Shown here: in pieces, positions 55,891 through 64,000 of the stretch
Numbering within the stretch: position 1 is the first letter of the stretch
How the letters are laid out: every line of letters begins with the position of its first letter
Origin: Streptomyces dysideae
GTDB taxonomy: Bacteria; Actinomycetota; Actinomycetes; Streptomycetales; Streptomycetaceae
Assembly: GCF_001514305.1 (NCBI RefSeq)
Contig: NZ_KQ949085.1
Span: 51,724-115,723, forward strand
Reading direction: 5' to 3'
Length of the DNA stretch: 64,000 nt
Notes under the pieces: generated by a model
The model's database searches: none
What the model was told of the DNA's origin: nothing
What the model saw: the letters and a program-made list of their open reading frames with translations, nothing else
Position numbers and translations under genes: made by a program

Positions 55891-58749
55891 GTGAGGCGAA
55901 GCGTGGTTCGGTCCGGCGGGGAACCGATGCCGACGGGGCGTGCGGCAGACGGCGCAGGGCCCGCCCGTTTCCGTGAGCGGTTTCTGCAGGGTGAGCCGGT
56001 CGAGGCAGGCATACGAACGTCGATCCTGAATTCGTGGCAGCGCTCCCGGTCCCTGGGGCTCTCGCCGGACCAGTCGGACCTTCCCTTCCGGGAGGATTTC
56101 GATCCGGACGGCCGGATCGTCCGCGCGGCCCTGCCCGTGCTCGACCGGCTGGAGTCCAGGTTCGCCGGCAGCCAGATGAACATCTCCGTCGCCGATGCGA
56201 GCGGGACGGTCCTGCTGCGCCGCTTCGGAGAGGCGTCGCTGGCCAGAAGTCTCCCGGCGATCCAGCGGGTCCCCGGATTCGTGTTCGCCGAGCAGTTCGC
56301 CGGTACCAACGGCATCGGTCTCGCGCTGGCGGAGCGGCAACTCATCCGGGTCTACGGCGCCGAGCACTTCGCCGAGCGGTCTCAGGGCAGCGCCTGCCGT
56401 GCGTTGCCCGTCCGCGATCCGCTCAGCGGCTGCATCGAGGGCGTCCTGTGCTTCGGCTATCCGCGTAGCGCCGAGGATCCGGCGCTGACCGCCGTGATAC
56501 GCAAGGCGGCCGAGGCCATCGAACGGCGGCTGCTGGGCCAGAGCTCCGCGCGTGAGCGCGCTCTGCTGCGGGCGTACCTGGACACCGGAGCCGAAGCCGC
56601 CGCAGGCCTTCACCGCAGCATCGGGGTGGACCAACTGGCCCTCGAGCTGCGCCCCCGTGACCGGGCGATCCTCAGGGAGAAGGCCGCCGCGCTGATCTCC
56701 TGCGCGCAGCGGGCCGCCGTCGACGTGTCCCTGTCCGACGGCCGACAGGTCACGCTCGTGAGCCGTCCGCTGACGAGTGCGTCCGGAGTGGAAGGCATAG
56801 CCATCGAGGCGGTTCTCCCCGGCCCCTCACCGCGTGAGCTCCTCGCCGTCCCGCACCAGGTGGACGAGGCGCTGGGATCCCCCGCCGAGCCTGCCGATGT
56901 CCCCGTCGTCCCGCCGTCCGGGTCCGTTCCCGTCGCCGAGGTGCCCGGATACTTCTCCGTTGCCCCGCCGTCCACACGCCTTCCCGGCGCCGCGACCGCC
57001 GACGCCGACGGTGCGACGGACGAGCACCCCGACTCGCCGCCGTCGGCGAGAGGGCTCGTGCTGGTGGGGGAGCCGCACGTGGGAACGTACGCCCTGGCCG
57101 CGCGACGCCGCCTGGAGCTGCTGTCCGAGGCCAGCGCCCGCATAGGCACCACCCTGGACGTGCGCCGCACCGCCGAGGAACTCGCCGAGACGGCGGTCCC
57201 GCGACTGGCCGACTTCGTCACGATCGACCTGCCCGAGGCCGTGCTGCGCGGCGAGGAGTCCGCCGACCCCCGCAGCGACCTGCGCCGTACGGTGGTCCAC
57301 GGCATCCGCGACGACTGTCCCTTCAGCCCCGTCGGCAAGCAGGTCGAATACGGCCCGACCACGCCCCAGCTGCGGTGTCTGACCAGCGGGCAGGCGGTGC
57401 TGGAACCGGACCTGAAGGCGGCCGTGGGCTGGCTCGCGCAGGATCCCGAGTACTCCGAACAGCTGCTGAGCCAGGTCCACTCCCTCATCGCGGTCCCCCT
57501 GGTCGCCCGCGGCGTCGTCCTGGGTGTCGTCGGCTTCTACCGTGCGCAGGACCCCGCCCCCTTCGGGGACGACGACCGTTCACTGGCCCAGGAACTCGCC
57601 ACCCGCGCCGCACTGTCCATCGACAACGCCCGGCGCTACACGCGCGAACGCACCATGGTCCTGGCCCTGCAGCGCAGCCTGCTCCCGCACGGTCTGCCGG
57701 CGCAGGACGCCGTCGATGTCGCCCACCGCTACCTGCCCGCCGAATCCGACGTGGGCGGAGACTGGTACGAGGTCATCCCCCTCTCGGGAACCCGCGTCGG
57801 CCTCTTCGTCGGCGACGTCGTCGGCCACGGCATACTCTCCGCCGCCACCATGGGCCGGCTGCGCACCGCCGCACGCAGCTTCGCCGAACTCGACTTCCCT
57901 CCGGACGAAGTCCTCACCCACCTCGACAACGTCGTGGGGCGCCTGGACCGGGAGGATGCCGCCGCCGGCGCCGGCATCATCGGCGCGACCTGCCTGTACG
58001 CCATCTACGACCCGACCTCGCAGCAGTGCACCATGGCCCGCGCCGGCCACCCTCCGCCCGCGCTGGTCGACCCCGACGGCACCGTGTCCTTCCCCGACCT
58101 GCCGACCGGGCCTCCTCTCGGCCTCGGGGGCCTGCCCTTCGAAGCCGCCGAGATCCACCTCCCCGAGGGCAGCCAGCTGGTCCTCTACACCGACGGGCTC
58201 ATCGAGGACCGGCACCGCGATGTCGACGTCATCCTCGACCAACTGCGCGGAGTCCTGGCCCACCCGGACCGCACACCCGAGGAGACCTGTCAGGCCGTCC
58301 TGGACACCGTGGCGCCCGCCCACCCCTGCGACGACATCGCCCTGCTCGTCGCCCGCACCCACGCCCTGGACCCGCGCCGGATCGCCACCTGGGACCTGCC
58401 CGCCGACCCGGCCCTGGTCAGCGAAGTCCGCGCCGCCGCCATCCGGCAGCTGGCCGACTGGGGGCTCGACGAGGCCGCGTTCGCCGTGGAACTGATGCTC
58501 AGCGAGCTGGTCACCAACGCCATCCGCCACGGCGGCGGGCCCATCCGGGTACGGCTGCTCCACGACCGCACCCTGATCTGCGAGGTCTCCGACACCAGCA
58601 ACACCGCCCCGCACCTGCGCCGGGCGGCCACCACCGACGAGGGCGGTCGTGGCCTGTTCCTCGTCGCGCAGCTTTCACAGGGCTGGGGTACGCGCTACAT
58701 CCCGCAGGGCAAGGTCATCTGGGCCGAATGCGGGCTCGACGGCGCGTAA
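55891..58749 (+). CDS. Multi-domain regulator: AcoR-like GAF, second GAF, SpoIIE phosphatase, HATPase
   Basis: 952 residues from GTG 55891 (ATG 55927 also possible). Domain order: an N-terminal region 'AGIRTSILNSWQRSRSLGLS' with a GAF domain to about 215, as in AcoR-type enhancer-binding regulators but without their AAA+ domain; a low-complexity linker (about 310-390); a second GAF (about 400-575) containing 'LSQVHSLIAVPLVARGVVLG'; a PP2C/SpoIIE phosphatase (about 590-810) with 'SDVGGDWYEVIPLSGTRVGL', 'GDVVGHGILSAATMGRLRTA' and 'LVLYTDGLIEDRHRDVDVIL'; and a C-terminal RsbW-like HATPase with 'LMLSELVTNAIRHGGGPIRV'. Such proteins switch anti-sigma/anti-anti-sigma partners. The ABC transporter that follows by 38 bp suggests it senses or controls uptake of that ligand. 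Confidence 0.9.
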   Translation: MRRSVVRSGGEPMPTGRAADGAGPARFRERFLQGEPVEAGIRTSILNSWQRSRSLGLSPDQSDLPFREDFDPDGRIVRAALPVLDRLESRFAGSQMNISVADASGTVLLRRFGEASLARSLPAIQRVPGFVFAEQFAGTNGIGLALAERQLIRVYGAEHFAERSQGSACRALPVRDPLSGCIEGVLCFGYPRSAEDPALTAVIRKAAEAIERRLLGQSSARERALLRAYLDTGAEAAAGLHRSIGVDQLALELRPRDRAILREKAAALISCAQRAAVDVSLSDGRQVTLVSRPLTSASGVEGIAIEAVLPGPSPRELLAVPHQVDEALGSPAEPADVPVVPPSGSVPVAEVPGYFSVAPPSTRLPGAATADADGATDEHPDSPPSARGLVLVGEPHVGTYALAARRRLELLSEASARIGTTLDVRRTAEELAETAVPRLADFVTIDLPEAVLRGEESADPRSDLRRTVVHGIRDDCPFSPVGKQVEYGPTTPQLRCLTSGQAVLEPDLKAAVGWLAQDPEYSEQLLSQVHSLIAVPLVARGVVLGVVGFYRAQDPAPFGDDDRSLAQELATRAALSIDNARRYTRERTMVLALQRSLLPHGLPAQDAVDVAHRYLPAESDVGGDWYEVIPLSGTRVGLFVGDVVGHGILSAATMGRLRTAARSFAELDFPPDEVLTHLDNVVGRLDREDAAAGAGIIGATCLYAIYDPTSQQCTMARAGHPPPALVDPDGTVSFPDLPTGPPLGLGGLPFEAAEIHLPEGSQLVLYTDGLIEDRHRDVDVILDQLRGVLAHPDRTPEETCQAVLDTVAPAHPCDDIALLVARTHALDPRRIATWDLPADPALVSEVRAAAIRQLADWGLDEAAFAVELMLSELVTNAIRHGGGPIRVRLLHDRTLICEVSDTSNTAPHLRRAATTDEGGRGLFLVAQLSQGWGTRYIPQGKVIWAECGLDGA

Positions 58750-58787
58750 ATATCTGATATGTAGCTATATGTCCAGCTAGTATCGCC
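58746..58787. promoter_or_regulatory. A/T-rich gap before the second RbsABC-type operon, with shared motif and inverted repeat
   Basis: Holds the inverted copy (58746-58760) of the 55851 site and TAGCT-N8-AGCTA (58762-58779). At about 60% A+T it stands out strongly from its surroundings and is the probable promoter/operator of the transporter operon. Confidence 0.5.
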
Positions 58788-60332
58788 ATGACAGTCGGGA
58801 AGAACGCGCCAGGCCGATCACCGGAGATGTCCGTGGAACCATTGGTCCGCGTCCGCGGGCTCGGCAAGCGGTTCGGCGGGACCCTCGCGCTGGCCGGGGT
58901 CGACCTCGACGTCCACGCCGGCAGCGTGCTCGCCCTCCTGGGCCCCAACGGGGCCGGAAAGTCCACGCTCATCAAGGTGCTCGCCGGCGTCCACCACGCC
59001 GACGCGGGGCAGATCACGGTGGACGGGCACCCGCTCGGGAGTCACGCCGCCTCCCGCAGCATGTCCTTCATCCACCAGGACCTCGGTCTCGTGGAGTGGA
59101 TGACGGTCGCCGAGAACATCGCGCTGAGCACCGGATATCCGCGCCGCGCCGGACTGATCTCCTGGCGGCGGACCCGCGAGCGCTGCACCGACGCCCTGCG
59201 GCTCGTCGCCGCACATCTCGACCCCGACGCGCCGATCGCCCGGCTCGCCCCCGCCGAGCGGTCGCTGGTCGCCATCGCCCGAGCCCTGGCGGCGCGGGCG
59301 AGGCTCATCGTCCTCGACGAGCCGACCGCCCGCCTCCCCGCCGCGGACTGCGCCCGGCTCTTCCACGTCCTGCACGCCCTGCGCGACCGGGGGCACGGCA
59401 TCCTCTACGTCAGCCACCGCCTGGACGAGGTGTACGAGGTCGCCGACACCTTCGCCGTCCTGCGCGACGGCCACCTCGTCAGCCACGGCTCGCTGGCGGG
59501 CCACAGTCCTGCCCGTCTGGTGCACGACATCGTCGGCGAGGAACTGGCCGACTACCGCCCCGCCCCGCCCCCGGCCGGCGGCCCGGCCGTCCTGAGCCTC
59601 GACGGCGTACGGACCGCCGGTGCGGGACCGGTCAGCCTGGAACTCAGGGCTGGGGAAGTACTGGGTCTGGTCGGCCTCTCGGGCGCCGGGCACATGGATC
59701 TGGGCAGGGCCCTCGCCGGCTCCCGGCCCCTCCTCGACGGGCGGGCCCTTCTCGGCGGCCGCCCGTACCGTCCCCGTACGGTCGCCGACGCCGTCGGCCT
59801 CGGTGCCGCCCTCGTGCCCGGCGACAGACTGCAGGAGGGCTGCCTCGCCGAGCTGACCGTACGGGAGAACCTGCTGGCCAACCCCCGCGCGCGAGGCCTG
59901 CCGGCGCTGCGCTGGATCGGCCCCCGCCGCGAACGAGCCGAGGCCACCGCCCTGACCGAACGGTTCTCGGTGCGTCCCCGCGACAGCGAGGCACCCATCG
60001 CCACCCTGTCCGGCGGAAACCAGCAGAAGGTCATGATCGGCCGCTGGCTCCGGGTGGGCCTGCGCCTGCTGATCCTCGAAGAGCCGACGGCGAGCGTGGA
60101 CATCGGCGCCAAGGCCGCGATCTACCACCTGCTCGACGAGGCGCTGGCCGCCGGCCTCGCGGTCCTGCTCATCTCCACCGACTTCGAGGAGGTCGCGGGT
60201 GTGTGCCGACGCACCCTGGTCTTCGTCCGAGGATCCGTGACGGCCGAGCTGAGCGGTACCGCCCTCACGGCCGCCGGTCTCACCCGGGCGGCTTCGGCCA
60301 CGCCCCCCTCCGGAACCGCGACGAACCCATGA
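58788..60332 (+). CDS. RbsA-type ABC transporter ATP-binding protein (two NBDs)
   Basis: 514 residues (ATG 58788; ATG 58827 gives 501). NBD1: 'GPNGAGKSTLIKVLAGVHHA', Walker B 'RLIVLDEPTARLPAADCARL', 'ILYVSHRLDEVYEVADTFAV', with a degenerate signature 'LAPAERSLVAIARALA'. NBD2: 'LSGGNQQKVMIGRWLRVGLR' with Walker B 'LLILEEPTASVDIGA', where Glu replaces the usual Asp. It energises the permease whose ATG overlaps its stop. The same unusual features occur in the ATPase at 24548. Confidence 0.91.
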   Translation: MTVGKNAPGRSPEMSVEPLVRVRGLGKRFGGTLALAGVDLDVHAGSVLALLGPNGAGKSTLIKVLAGVHHADAGQITVDGHPLGSHAASRSMSFIHQDLGLVEWMTVAENIALSTGYPRRAGLISWRRTRERCTDALRLVAAHLDPDAPIARLAPAERSLVAIARALAARARLIVLDEPTARLPAADCARLFHVLHALRDRGHGILYVSHRLDEVYEVADTFAVLRDGHLVSHGSLAGHSPARLVHDIVGEELADYRPAPPPAGGPAVLSLDGVRTAGAGPVSLELRAGEVLGLVGLSGAGHMDLGRALAGSRPLLDGRALLGGRPYRPRTVADAVGLGAALVPGDRLQEGCLAELTVRENLLANPRARGLPALRWIGPRRERAEATALTERFSVRPRDSEAPIATLSGGNQQKVMIGRWLRVGLRLLILEEPTASVDIGAKAAIYHLLDEALAAGLAVLLISTDFEEVAGVCRRTLVFVRGSVTAELSGTALTAAGLTRAASATPPSGTATNP

Positions 60333-61393
60333 CCGGTCCGCGCGGCCCGGGAGGGCACCTCATCGGCGCTTACGGCCTTGTGGCCCTCACCGCCCTGCTC
60401 TTCCTGGTCTTCTCCCTCCTCCTGCCGCGCACCTTTCCCACGCTGGACACCGTCGACTCGATCCTGTCCAGCCAGTCGATCCCGGCCGTCCTCGCGCTGG
60501 CAGCGATGGTTCCCATCGTGACCGGCGCGTTCGACCTCTCCATCGGCTACGGCCTCGGCCTGGCGCACGTCATGGTGCTGCAGCTCGTCGTCAACGACGG
60601 GTGGCCCTGGCCGCTCGCCTGCCTCGCGGTGATCGTCGGTGGGGCGGTCGTGGGCGTCCTCAACGGTGTCATCGTCGAGTTCGGCCGGATCGACTCCTTC
60701 ATCGCCACGCTCGGCACCGGCAGCATGCTGTTGGCCGTGACCGGCTGGATCACCGACGGCGGCCGGATCGTCCCCGGCCCGCAAGGCCTCCCGGCCGCCT
60801 TCACCGACCTTTACGACTCCACGTTCCTCGGCCTTCCGGTGCCCGCCTTCTACGTGCTGGCCCTCGCGGTCGCCCTCTGGCTGGTGCTGGAGCGGCTGCC
60901 GCTCGGCCGGTACCTGTACGTCGTGGGATCGAACCCGCGCGCCGCCGACCTCGTCGGCATCCCGGTCCGCAAGTACACCGTCTACGCCTTCGCCGCCTCG
61001 GGGCTGATCGTCGGCTTCGCCGGAGTGCTGCTCGCGGCCCAGCAGCAGATCGGCAATCCGAGCGTCGGCCTCGACTACCTGCTGCCCGCCTTCGTCGGCG
61101 CCCTCCTCGGCTCCACCGCGATCAAACCCGGCCGCCCCAACGCGATGGGCACCGTCGTAGCCGTCGCCGTCCTCGCCGTCGGCCTCACCGGCATCGGCCA
61201 GCTGGGCGCCGATTTCTGGACGGTCCCGTTGTTCCACGGCGGCACCCTGCTCCTCGCCGTCGGCCTGGCCGGCTACTCCGCCCGCCGTCGGCTGCGCACC
61301 GGCGCCGTCACGGCCCGCGATGCGCCCAACGTGCCGCCCAAGCCGCCGTCCTCCCCGACGCAGGACGGCGGCACGGCGGGCGGCACTCCATGA
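60329..61393 (+). CDS. RbsC-type ABC transporter permease
   Basis: 354 residues with multiple hydrophobic helices; BPD_transp_2 family segments are 'MVPIVTGAFDLSIGYGLGLA', 'VIVEFGRIDSFIATLGTGSM', 'YVVGSNPRAADLVGIPVRKY' and 'LVGIPVRKYTVYAFAASGLI'. The ATG overlaps the ATPase stop (ATGA). A long Pro-rich cytoplasmic tail follows the last helix. Works with the binding protein at 61463. Confidence 0.91.
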   Translation: MTGPRGPGGHLIGAYGLVALTALLFLVFSLLLPRTFPTLDTVDSILSSQSIPAVLALAAMVPIVTGAFDLSIGYGLGLAHVMVLQLVVNDGWPWPLACLAVIVGGAVVGVLNGVIVEFGRIDSFIATLGTGSMLLAVTGWITDGGRIVPGPQGLPAAFTDLYDSTFLGLPVPAFYVLALAVALWLVLERLPLGRYLYVVGSNPRAADLVGIPVRKYTVYAFAASGLIVGFAGVLLAAQQQIGNPSVGLDYLLPAFVGALLGSTAIKPGRPNAMGTVVAVAVLAVGLTGIGQLGADFWTVPLFHGGTLLLAVGLAGYSARRRLRTGAVTARDAPNVPPKPPSSPTQDGGTAGGTP

Positions 61394-61462
61394 CCCACGC
61401 CAAGGGCATCACCACCGTGCCCCGGCCGCATCCTCCCGCTCATCCCTCCGCGAGGAGCTTCG

Positions 61463-62629
61463 GTGCACCGCAACCGCAAGGCCACCCCAGGCGCCTGCAA
61501 AGCCCGGTCCGCCGCCACCACCGCCCTGCTGGCCGCGGCAACCCTCCTGGCCGGCTGTGAACGCGGCTCGTCGAACGGCCCGGGGGACTCCGCCTCGGGC
61601 CCGAGCGGCTGCCCCGCGGCCCATGCCAGGGCCCAGGCCGCCGTCAGCCGGGCGGAACGGGCCGATGTCCCCTGGAACGGACCGACCACCGGCCCCACGG
61701 GGGTGTCGGGCAAGACCCTCGTCTACGTCGCCCAGACCATGACCAATCCCGGAGTCGCGGGCGCCGCGAAAGGGGTGCGGGAAGCCGCGCGGGTCATCGG
61801 CTGGAACGTCCGGGTGATCGACGGCGGCGGTACCCCCGCCCGCATCCAGGCGGCGATGAGCGATGCCGTGGCCCTCAGGCCGTCGGGCATCGTCATCGGC
61901 GGCTTCGACCCCAACTCGACCTCCAAGCAGGTCGCGCGGGCCAACGCGGCAGGCATCCCGCTCATCGGCTGGCACGCGGTCGCTGCCCCGGGCCCCAGCC
62001 GACGGCCCGAGCTCTTCACCAACGTCACCACCAAGGTCGAGGACGTGGCCAGGGCCAGCGCGCAATGGGTCATCTCGACCTCCAACGGCAACGCCGGCGT
62101 CGTGGTCTTCACCGACGCCTCGATTCCGTTCGCCAAGAACAAGTCCGAGCTGATCAGGAAGGAACTCGCCGCCTGCTCGGGCGTGAAGCTGCTGGCGTAC
62201 GAGAACATCCCGATCCCGGACGCGAGCAGCCGCACGCCGCGGGAGGTCTCCTCGCTCCTCTCCCGCTTCCAGGGCGAGTGGACCCACTCCGTCGCCATCA
62301 ACGACCTGTACTTCGCCGACGCAGCCCCGGCCTTCCGCGCGGCCGGCAAGAAGGGTTCCGGCCCGCCCTTCAACATCGGCGCGGGGGACGGCGACCCCTC
62401 CGCCTTCCAGCGCATCAACAGCAAGCAGTACCAGGCGGCCACCGTGCCCGAGCCGCTGTCCCTGCAGGGCTGGCAGATCGTCGACGAGTTCAACCGCGCC
62501 TTCTCCGGCCGTCCCGCCAGCGGATATGTGGCGCCCATCCACATCACCACGGCCCACAACAGCGACGGTGCCACGACCTGGGACCCGTCGGGCTACCGGG
62601 AGGCATACCGGAAGATCTGGGGCAGGTGA
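61463..62629 (+). CDS. RbsB-type substrate-binding lipoprotein
   Basis: 388 residues from GTG 61463 (GCGAGGAG upstream). Lipoprotein signal ending 'LLAAATLLAGCERGS'. The mature protein has the type I binding fold: 'LVYVAQTMTNPGVAGAAKGV', 'RPSGIVIGGFDPNSTSKQVA', 'AAGIPLIGWHAVAAPGPSRR', 'GVVVFTDASIPFAKNKSELI' and 'AINDLYFADAAPAFRAAGKK'. Gene order ATPase-permease-binding protein differs from the binding protein-ATPase-permease order of the transporter at 23-27 kb. The ligand is unknown. Confidence 0.89.
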   Translation: MHRNRKATPGACKARSAATTALLAAATLLAGCERGSSNGPGDSASGPSGCPAAHARAQAAVSRAERADVPWNGPTTGPTGVSGKTLVYVAQTMTNPGVAGAAKGVREAARVIGWNVRVIDGGGTPARIQAAMSDAVALRPSGIVIGGFDPNSTSKQVARANAAGIPLIGWHAVAAPGPSRRPELFTNVTTKVEDVARASAQWVISTSNGNAGVVVFTDASIPFAKNKSELIRKELAACSGVKLLAYENIPIPDASSRTPREVSSLLSRFQGEWTHSVAINDLYFADAAPAFRAAGKKGSGPPFNIGAGDGDPSAFQRINSKQYQAATVPEPLSLQGWQIVDEFNRAFSGRPASGYVAPIHITTAHNSDGATTWDPSGYREAYRKIWGR

Positions 62630-62648
62630 CAGCGGCGCAGGGGACTGG

Positions 62649-63998
62649 TCAGCGTGATCCACCCGGCTCGGTGGCCGTCCGCGGTGGCGGGGTGTACTCG
62701 GTGAGCAGGAGTGCGATGTCGTCCTCCCTGTCGGAGGACCGGAGGGCGTCTCGCAACAGCCCGTCGGCCAGATCCTCCAGGCCGTCCCCGCCCAGGCGGG
62801 CCAGCGAGGCCCGGAGCCGGTCGAGGTCGGAACCGATGTCCGAGTCGCGCCTCTCGATCAGCCCGTCCGTGTACAGGGCCAGCACCGAACCGGGCGCGAG
62901 GCGCAGCTCCGACTCCGGAAAGTGTGCCGTCGCGTCGATGCCGAGCAGGGGACCGCCGGGCACATCCAGGATTTCGGCGTGCCCGTCGGGCAGGCGCAGC
63001 AGGGGCGGCGGATGGCCCGCACGGACGATGCGCACCCTCCCGGAGCGGGGATGGAAGCTGGCGTAGCAGCAGCTGGCGAGCAGCGCCGGATCGAGGTCCA
63101 TATGGAGCCGGTTGGTGCTGGCGACGACGTCGCCAGGTCGGTGGCCGGCGGTGACGAAGGCCCGTACCGCGCTGCGCAGCTGGCCCATGGCGGCCGCGGC
63201 GGCGACGTTGTGCCCCTCGACGTCCCCGACGATCAGCGCGACCTCGTCGCCGGTGGGGACGACGTCGTACCAGTCGCCTCCGATGTCCATCCCCCTGGTG
63301 CCCGGAAGATAGCGCCCGGTGACGCGGAGGCCCGGCAGTGTGGGCAGCCGGTGCGGCAGCAGCGCGTTCTGCAGGCCGCGGGCGAGGGCGAATTCGGCGT
63401 CGTAGAGTCTGGCGCGTTCGAGGGCCTGGGCGATCAGGCCGCCCAGTGCGGTGAGGACGCCACGCTCCTCGTCGGGGAAGCGGTGGACGTCATCGAAGCC
63501 GAGCATGCAGGCGCCGACCGGGCGGTTCGAGGCGATCAACGGCAGGAACGCCCAGGAGTTGGAGTGGCCGACCAGGGTCCCGGGGTACTTCTCCAGGAGC
63601 TCCTCCCGGGACTCGACGAACAGCGGGGCCCCGGAGGTCAGGGCGTCCGTCACGGGCAGCCGGGCATGCAGCGGGGTGCCTTCGAACCGGGCGAGAAAGC
63701 GCTTCGAGTAGCCGCGCTGCGCGAACAGGCGCAGGCGCCCCTCCTCCACCACGGCGATCGCCAGCTTCTGGCCGCCGAAAGCGGGCAGCAGCTGGTCGGC
63801 GACGGCATCGAACACCTCGCGCGCGGTGACCGCCCCGGTGAGGGCGCTGCCCAGCTGGAGCACCCGGTAGAGGGAACCCACGCGCGGGGCCGCGGGCGGA
63901 GGTGACAAGGAGACGGGCAGACCCTCCCCCGCGACGGGCGCCCCGGGGCCGGTGTCGGCCGGCACCGGCTGCCGCACGGGTGCCGCCCATCCGGTCAT
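62649..63998 (-). CDS. GAF-SpoIIE (PP2C-type) serine phosphatase
   Basis: 449 residues visible; the ATG is 2 bases from the window edge, so the true start may lie outside. GAF domain about 45-195 ('LYRVLQLGSALTGAVTAREV', 'SWAFLPLIASNRPVGACMLG'), then PP2C/SpoIIE about 205-445 with 'MDIGGDWYDVVPTGDEVALI', 'GDVEGHNVAAAAAMGQLRSA', 'VRIVRAGHPPPLLRLPDG' and 'LYTDGLIERRDSDIGSDLDR', ending with metal-binding 'SSDREDDIALLLTE'. It dephosphorylates anti-anti-sigma factors in response to a GAF signal. Convergent with the binding-protein gene. Confidence 0.9.
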   Translation of the reverse strand: MTGWAAPVRQPVPADTGPGAPVAGEGLPVSLSPPPAAPRVGSLYRVLQLGSALTGAVTAREVFDAVADQLLPAFGGQKLAIAVVEEGRLRLFAQRGYSKRFLARFEGTPLHARLPVTDALTSGAPLFVESREELLEKYPGTLVGHSNSWAFLPLIASNRPVGACMLGFDDVHRFPDEERGVLTALGGLIAQALERARLYDAEFALARGLQNALLPHRLPTLPGLRVTGRYLPGTRGMDIGGDWYDVVPTGDEVALIVGDVEGHNVAAAAAMGQLRSAVRAFVTAGHRPGDVVASTNRLHMDLDPALLASCCYASFHPRSGRVRIVRAGHPPPLLRLPDGHAEILDVPGGPLLGIDATAHFPESELRLAPGSVLALYTDGLIERRDSDIGSDLDRLRASLARLGGDGLEDLADGLLRDALRSSDREDDIALLLTEYTPPPRTATEPGGSR

Positions 63999-64000
63999 GC

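Noticed and set aside
1..64000. tRNA, rRNA, intact insertion sequences, prophage or integration sites
   Set aside because: No cloverleaf, rRNA, transposase or integrase sequence was recognised in either strand by reading.

Overview
The window looks like Streptomyces chromosome: very high G+C with strong third-position G/C bias, GTG starts, secreted CBM13 (ricin-type) enzymes with long signal peptides, many TetR/MarR/DeoR regulators, SpoIIE-type phosphatases and a TTA codon placed where bldA control could act. I see no rRNA, tRNA, CRISPR array, intact insertion sequence or phage.

Layout. (1) 1-7661, ordinary genes: the end of a PNGase A-like secreted protein, a DctA dicarboxylate symporter, a MarR regulator divergent from an ABC exporter, a small MltG-like protein, a flavin monooxygenase and a YjbQ-family protein. 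(2) 7.7-14 kb, a xylan-degradation island: CBM13-esterase and GH10 xylanase (minus operon), a CBM13-GH62 arabinofuranosidase (plus), a decayed second GH62 gene and operator-like sites (a perfect TGGGAGCGCTCCCA and a CGAAAATTTCG). (3) 14-49.5 kb, a large catabolic supercluster: CoA ligase, thiolases, acyl-CoA dehydrogenases, hydroxyacyl-CoA dehydrogenase, enoyl-CoA hydratase, SDRs, two Rieske oxygenases with a ferredoxin and a PDR/VanB reductase, an RbsABC-type uptake system, a 2-oxoacid/acetoin dehydrogenase E1a-E1b-E2 operon, two TetR regulators and two unusual PEP-utilising (phosphohistidine) proteins. Inference: uptake, oxygenation and CoA-dependent beta-oxidation-like breakdown of a cyclic or branched substrate, ending in acyl-CoAs and a 2-oxoacid or diketone. 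(4) 49.6-54.5 kb: a decayed GH4 gene, a DeoR regulator and a MalEFG-type sugar ABC operon. (5) 54.8-64 kb: a cyclase-family hydrolase, a 952-residue GAF-GAF-SpoIIE-HATPase regulator, a second RbsABC-type transporter and a GAF-SpoIIE phosphatase.

A striking feature is decay by internal deletion. A GH62 gene, an IcmF-type mutase, a zinc alcohol dehydrogenase and a GH4 glycosidase survive only as end fragments, often with frameshifts, while the neighbouring genes are intact. The most promising biology is the pair of PEP-type phosphotransferases in the catabolic cluster. One resembles the substrate and His domains of rifampin phosphotransferase with no ATP-grasp domain. The other is a full-length PPDK-like protein whose ATP-grasp motifs are degenerate while its phosphohistidine and PEP domains look intact. 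The latter is translationally coupled to an unrecognised 212-residue protein. Several shared operator-like motifs were also found by eye.
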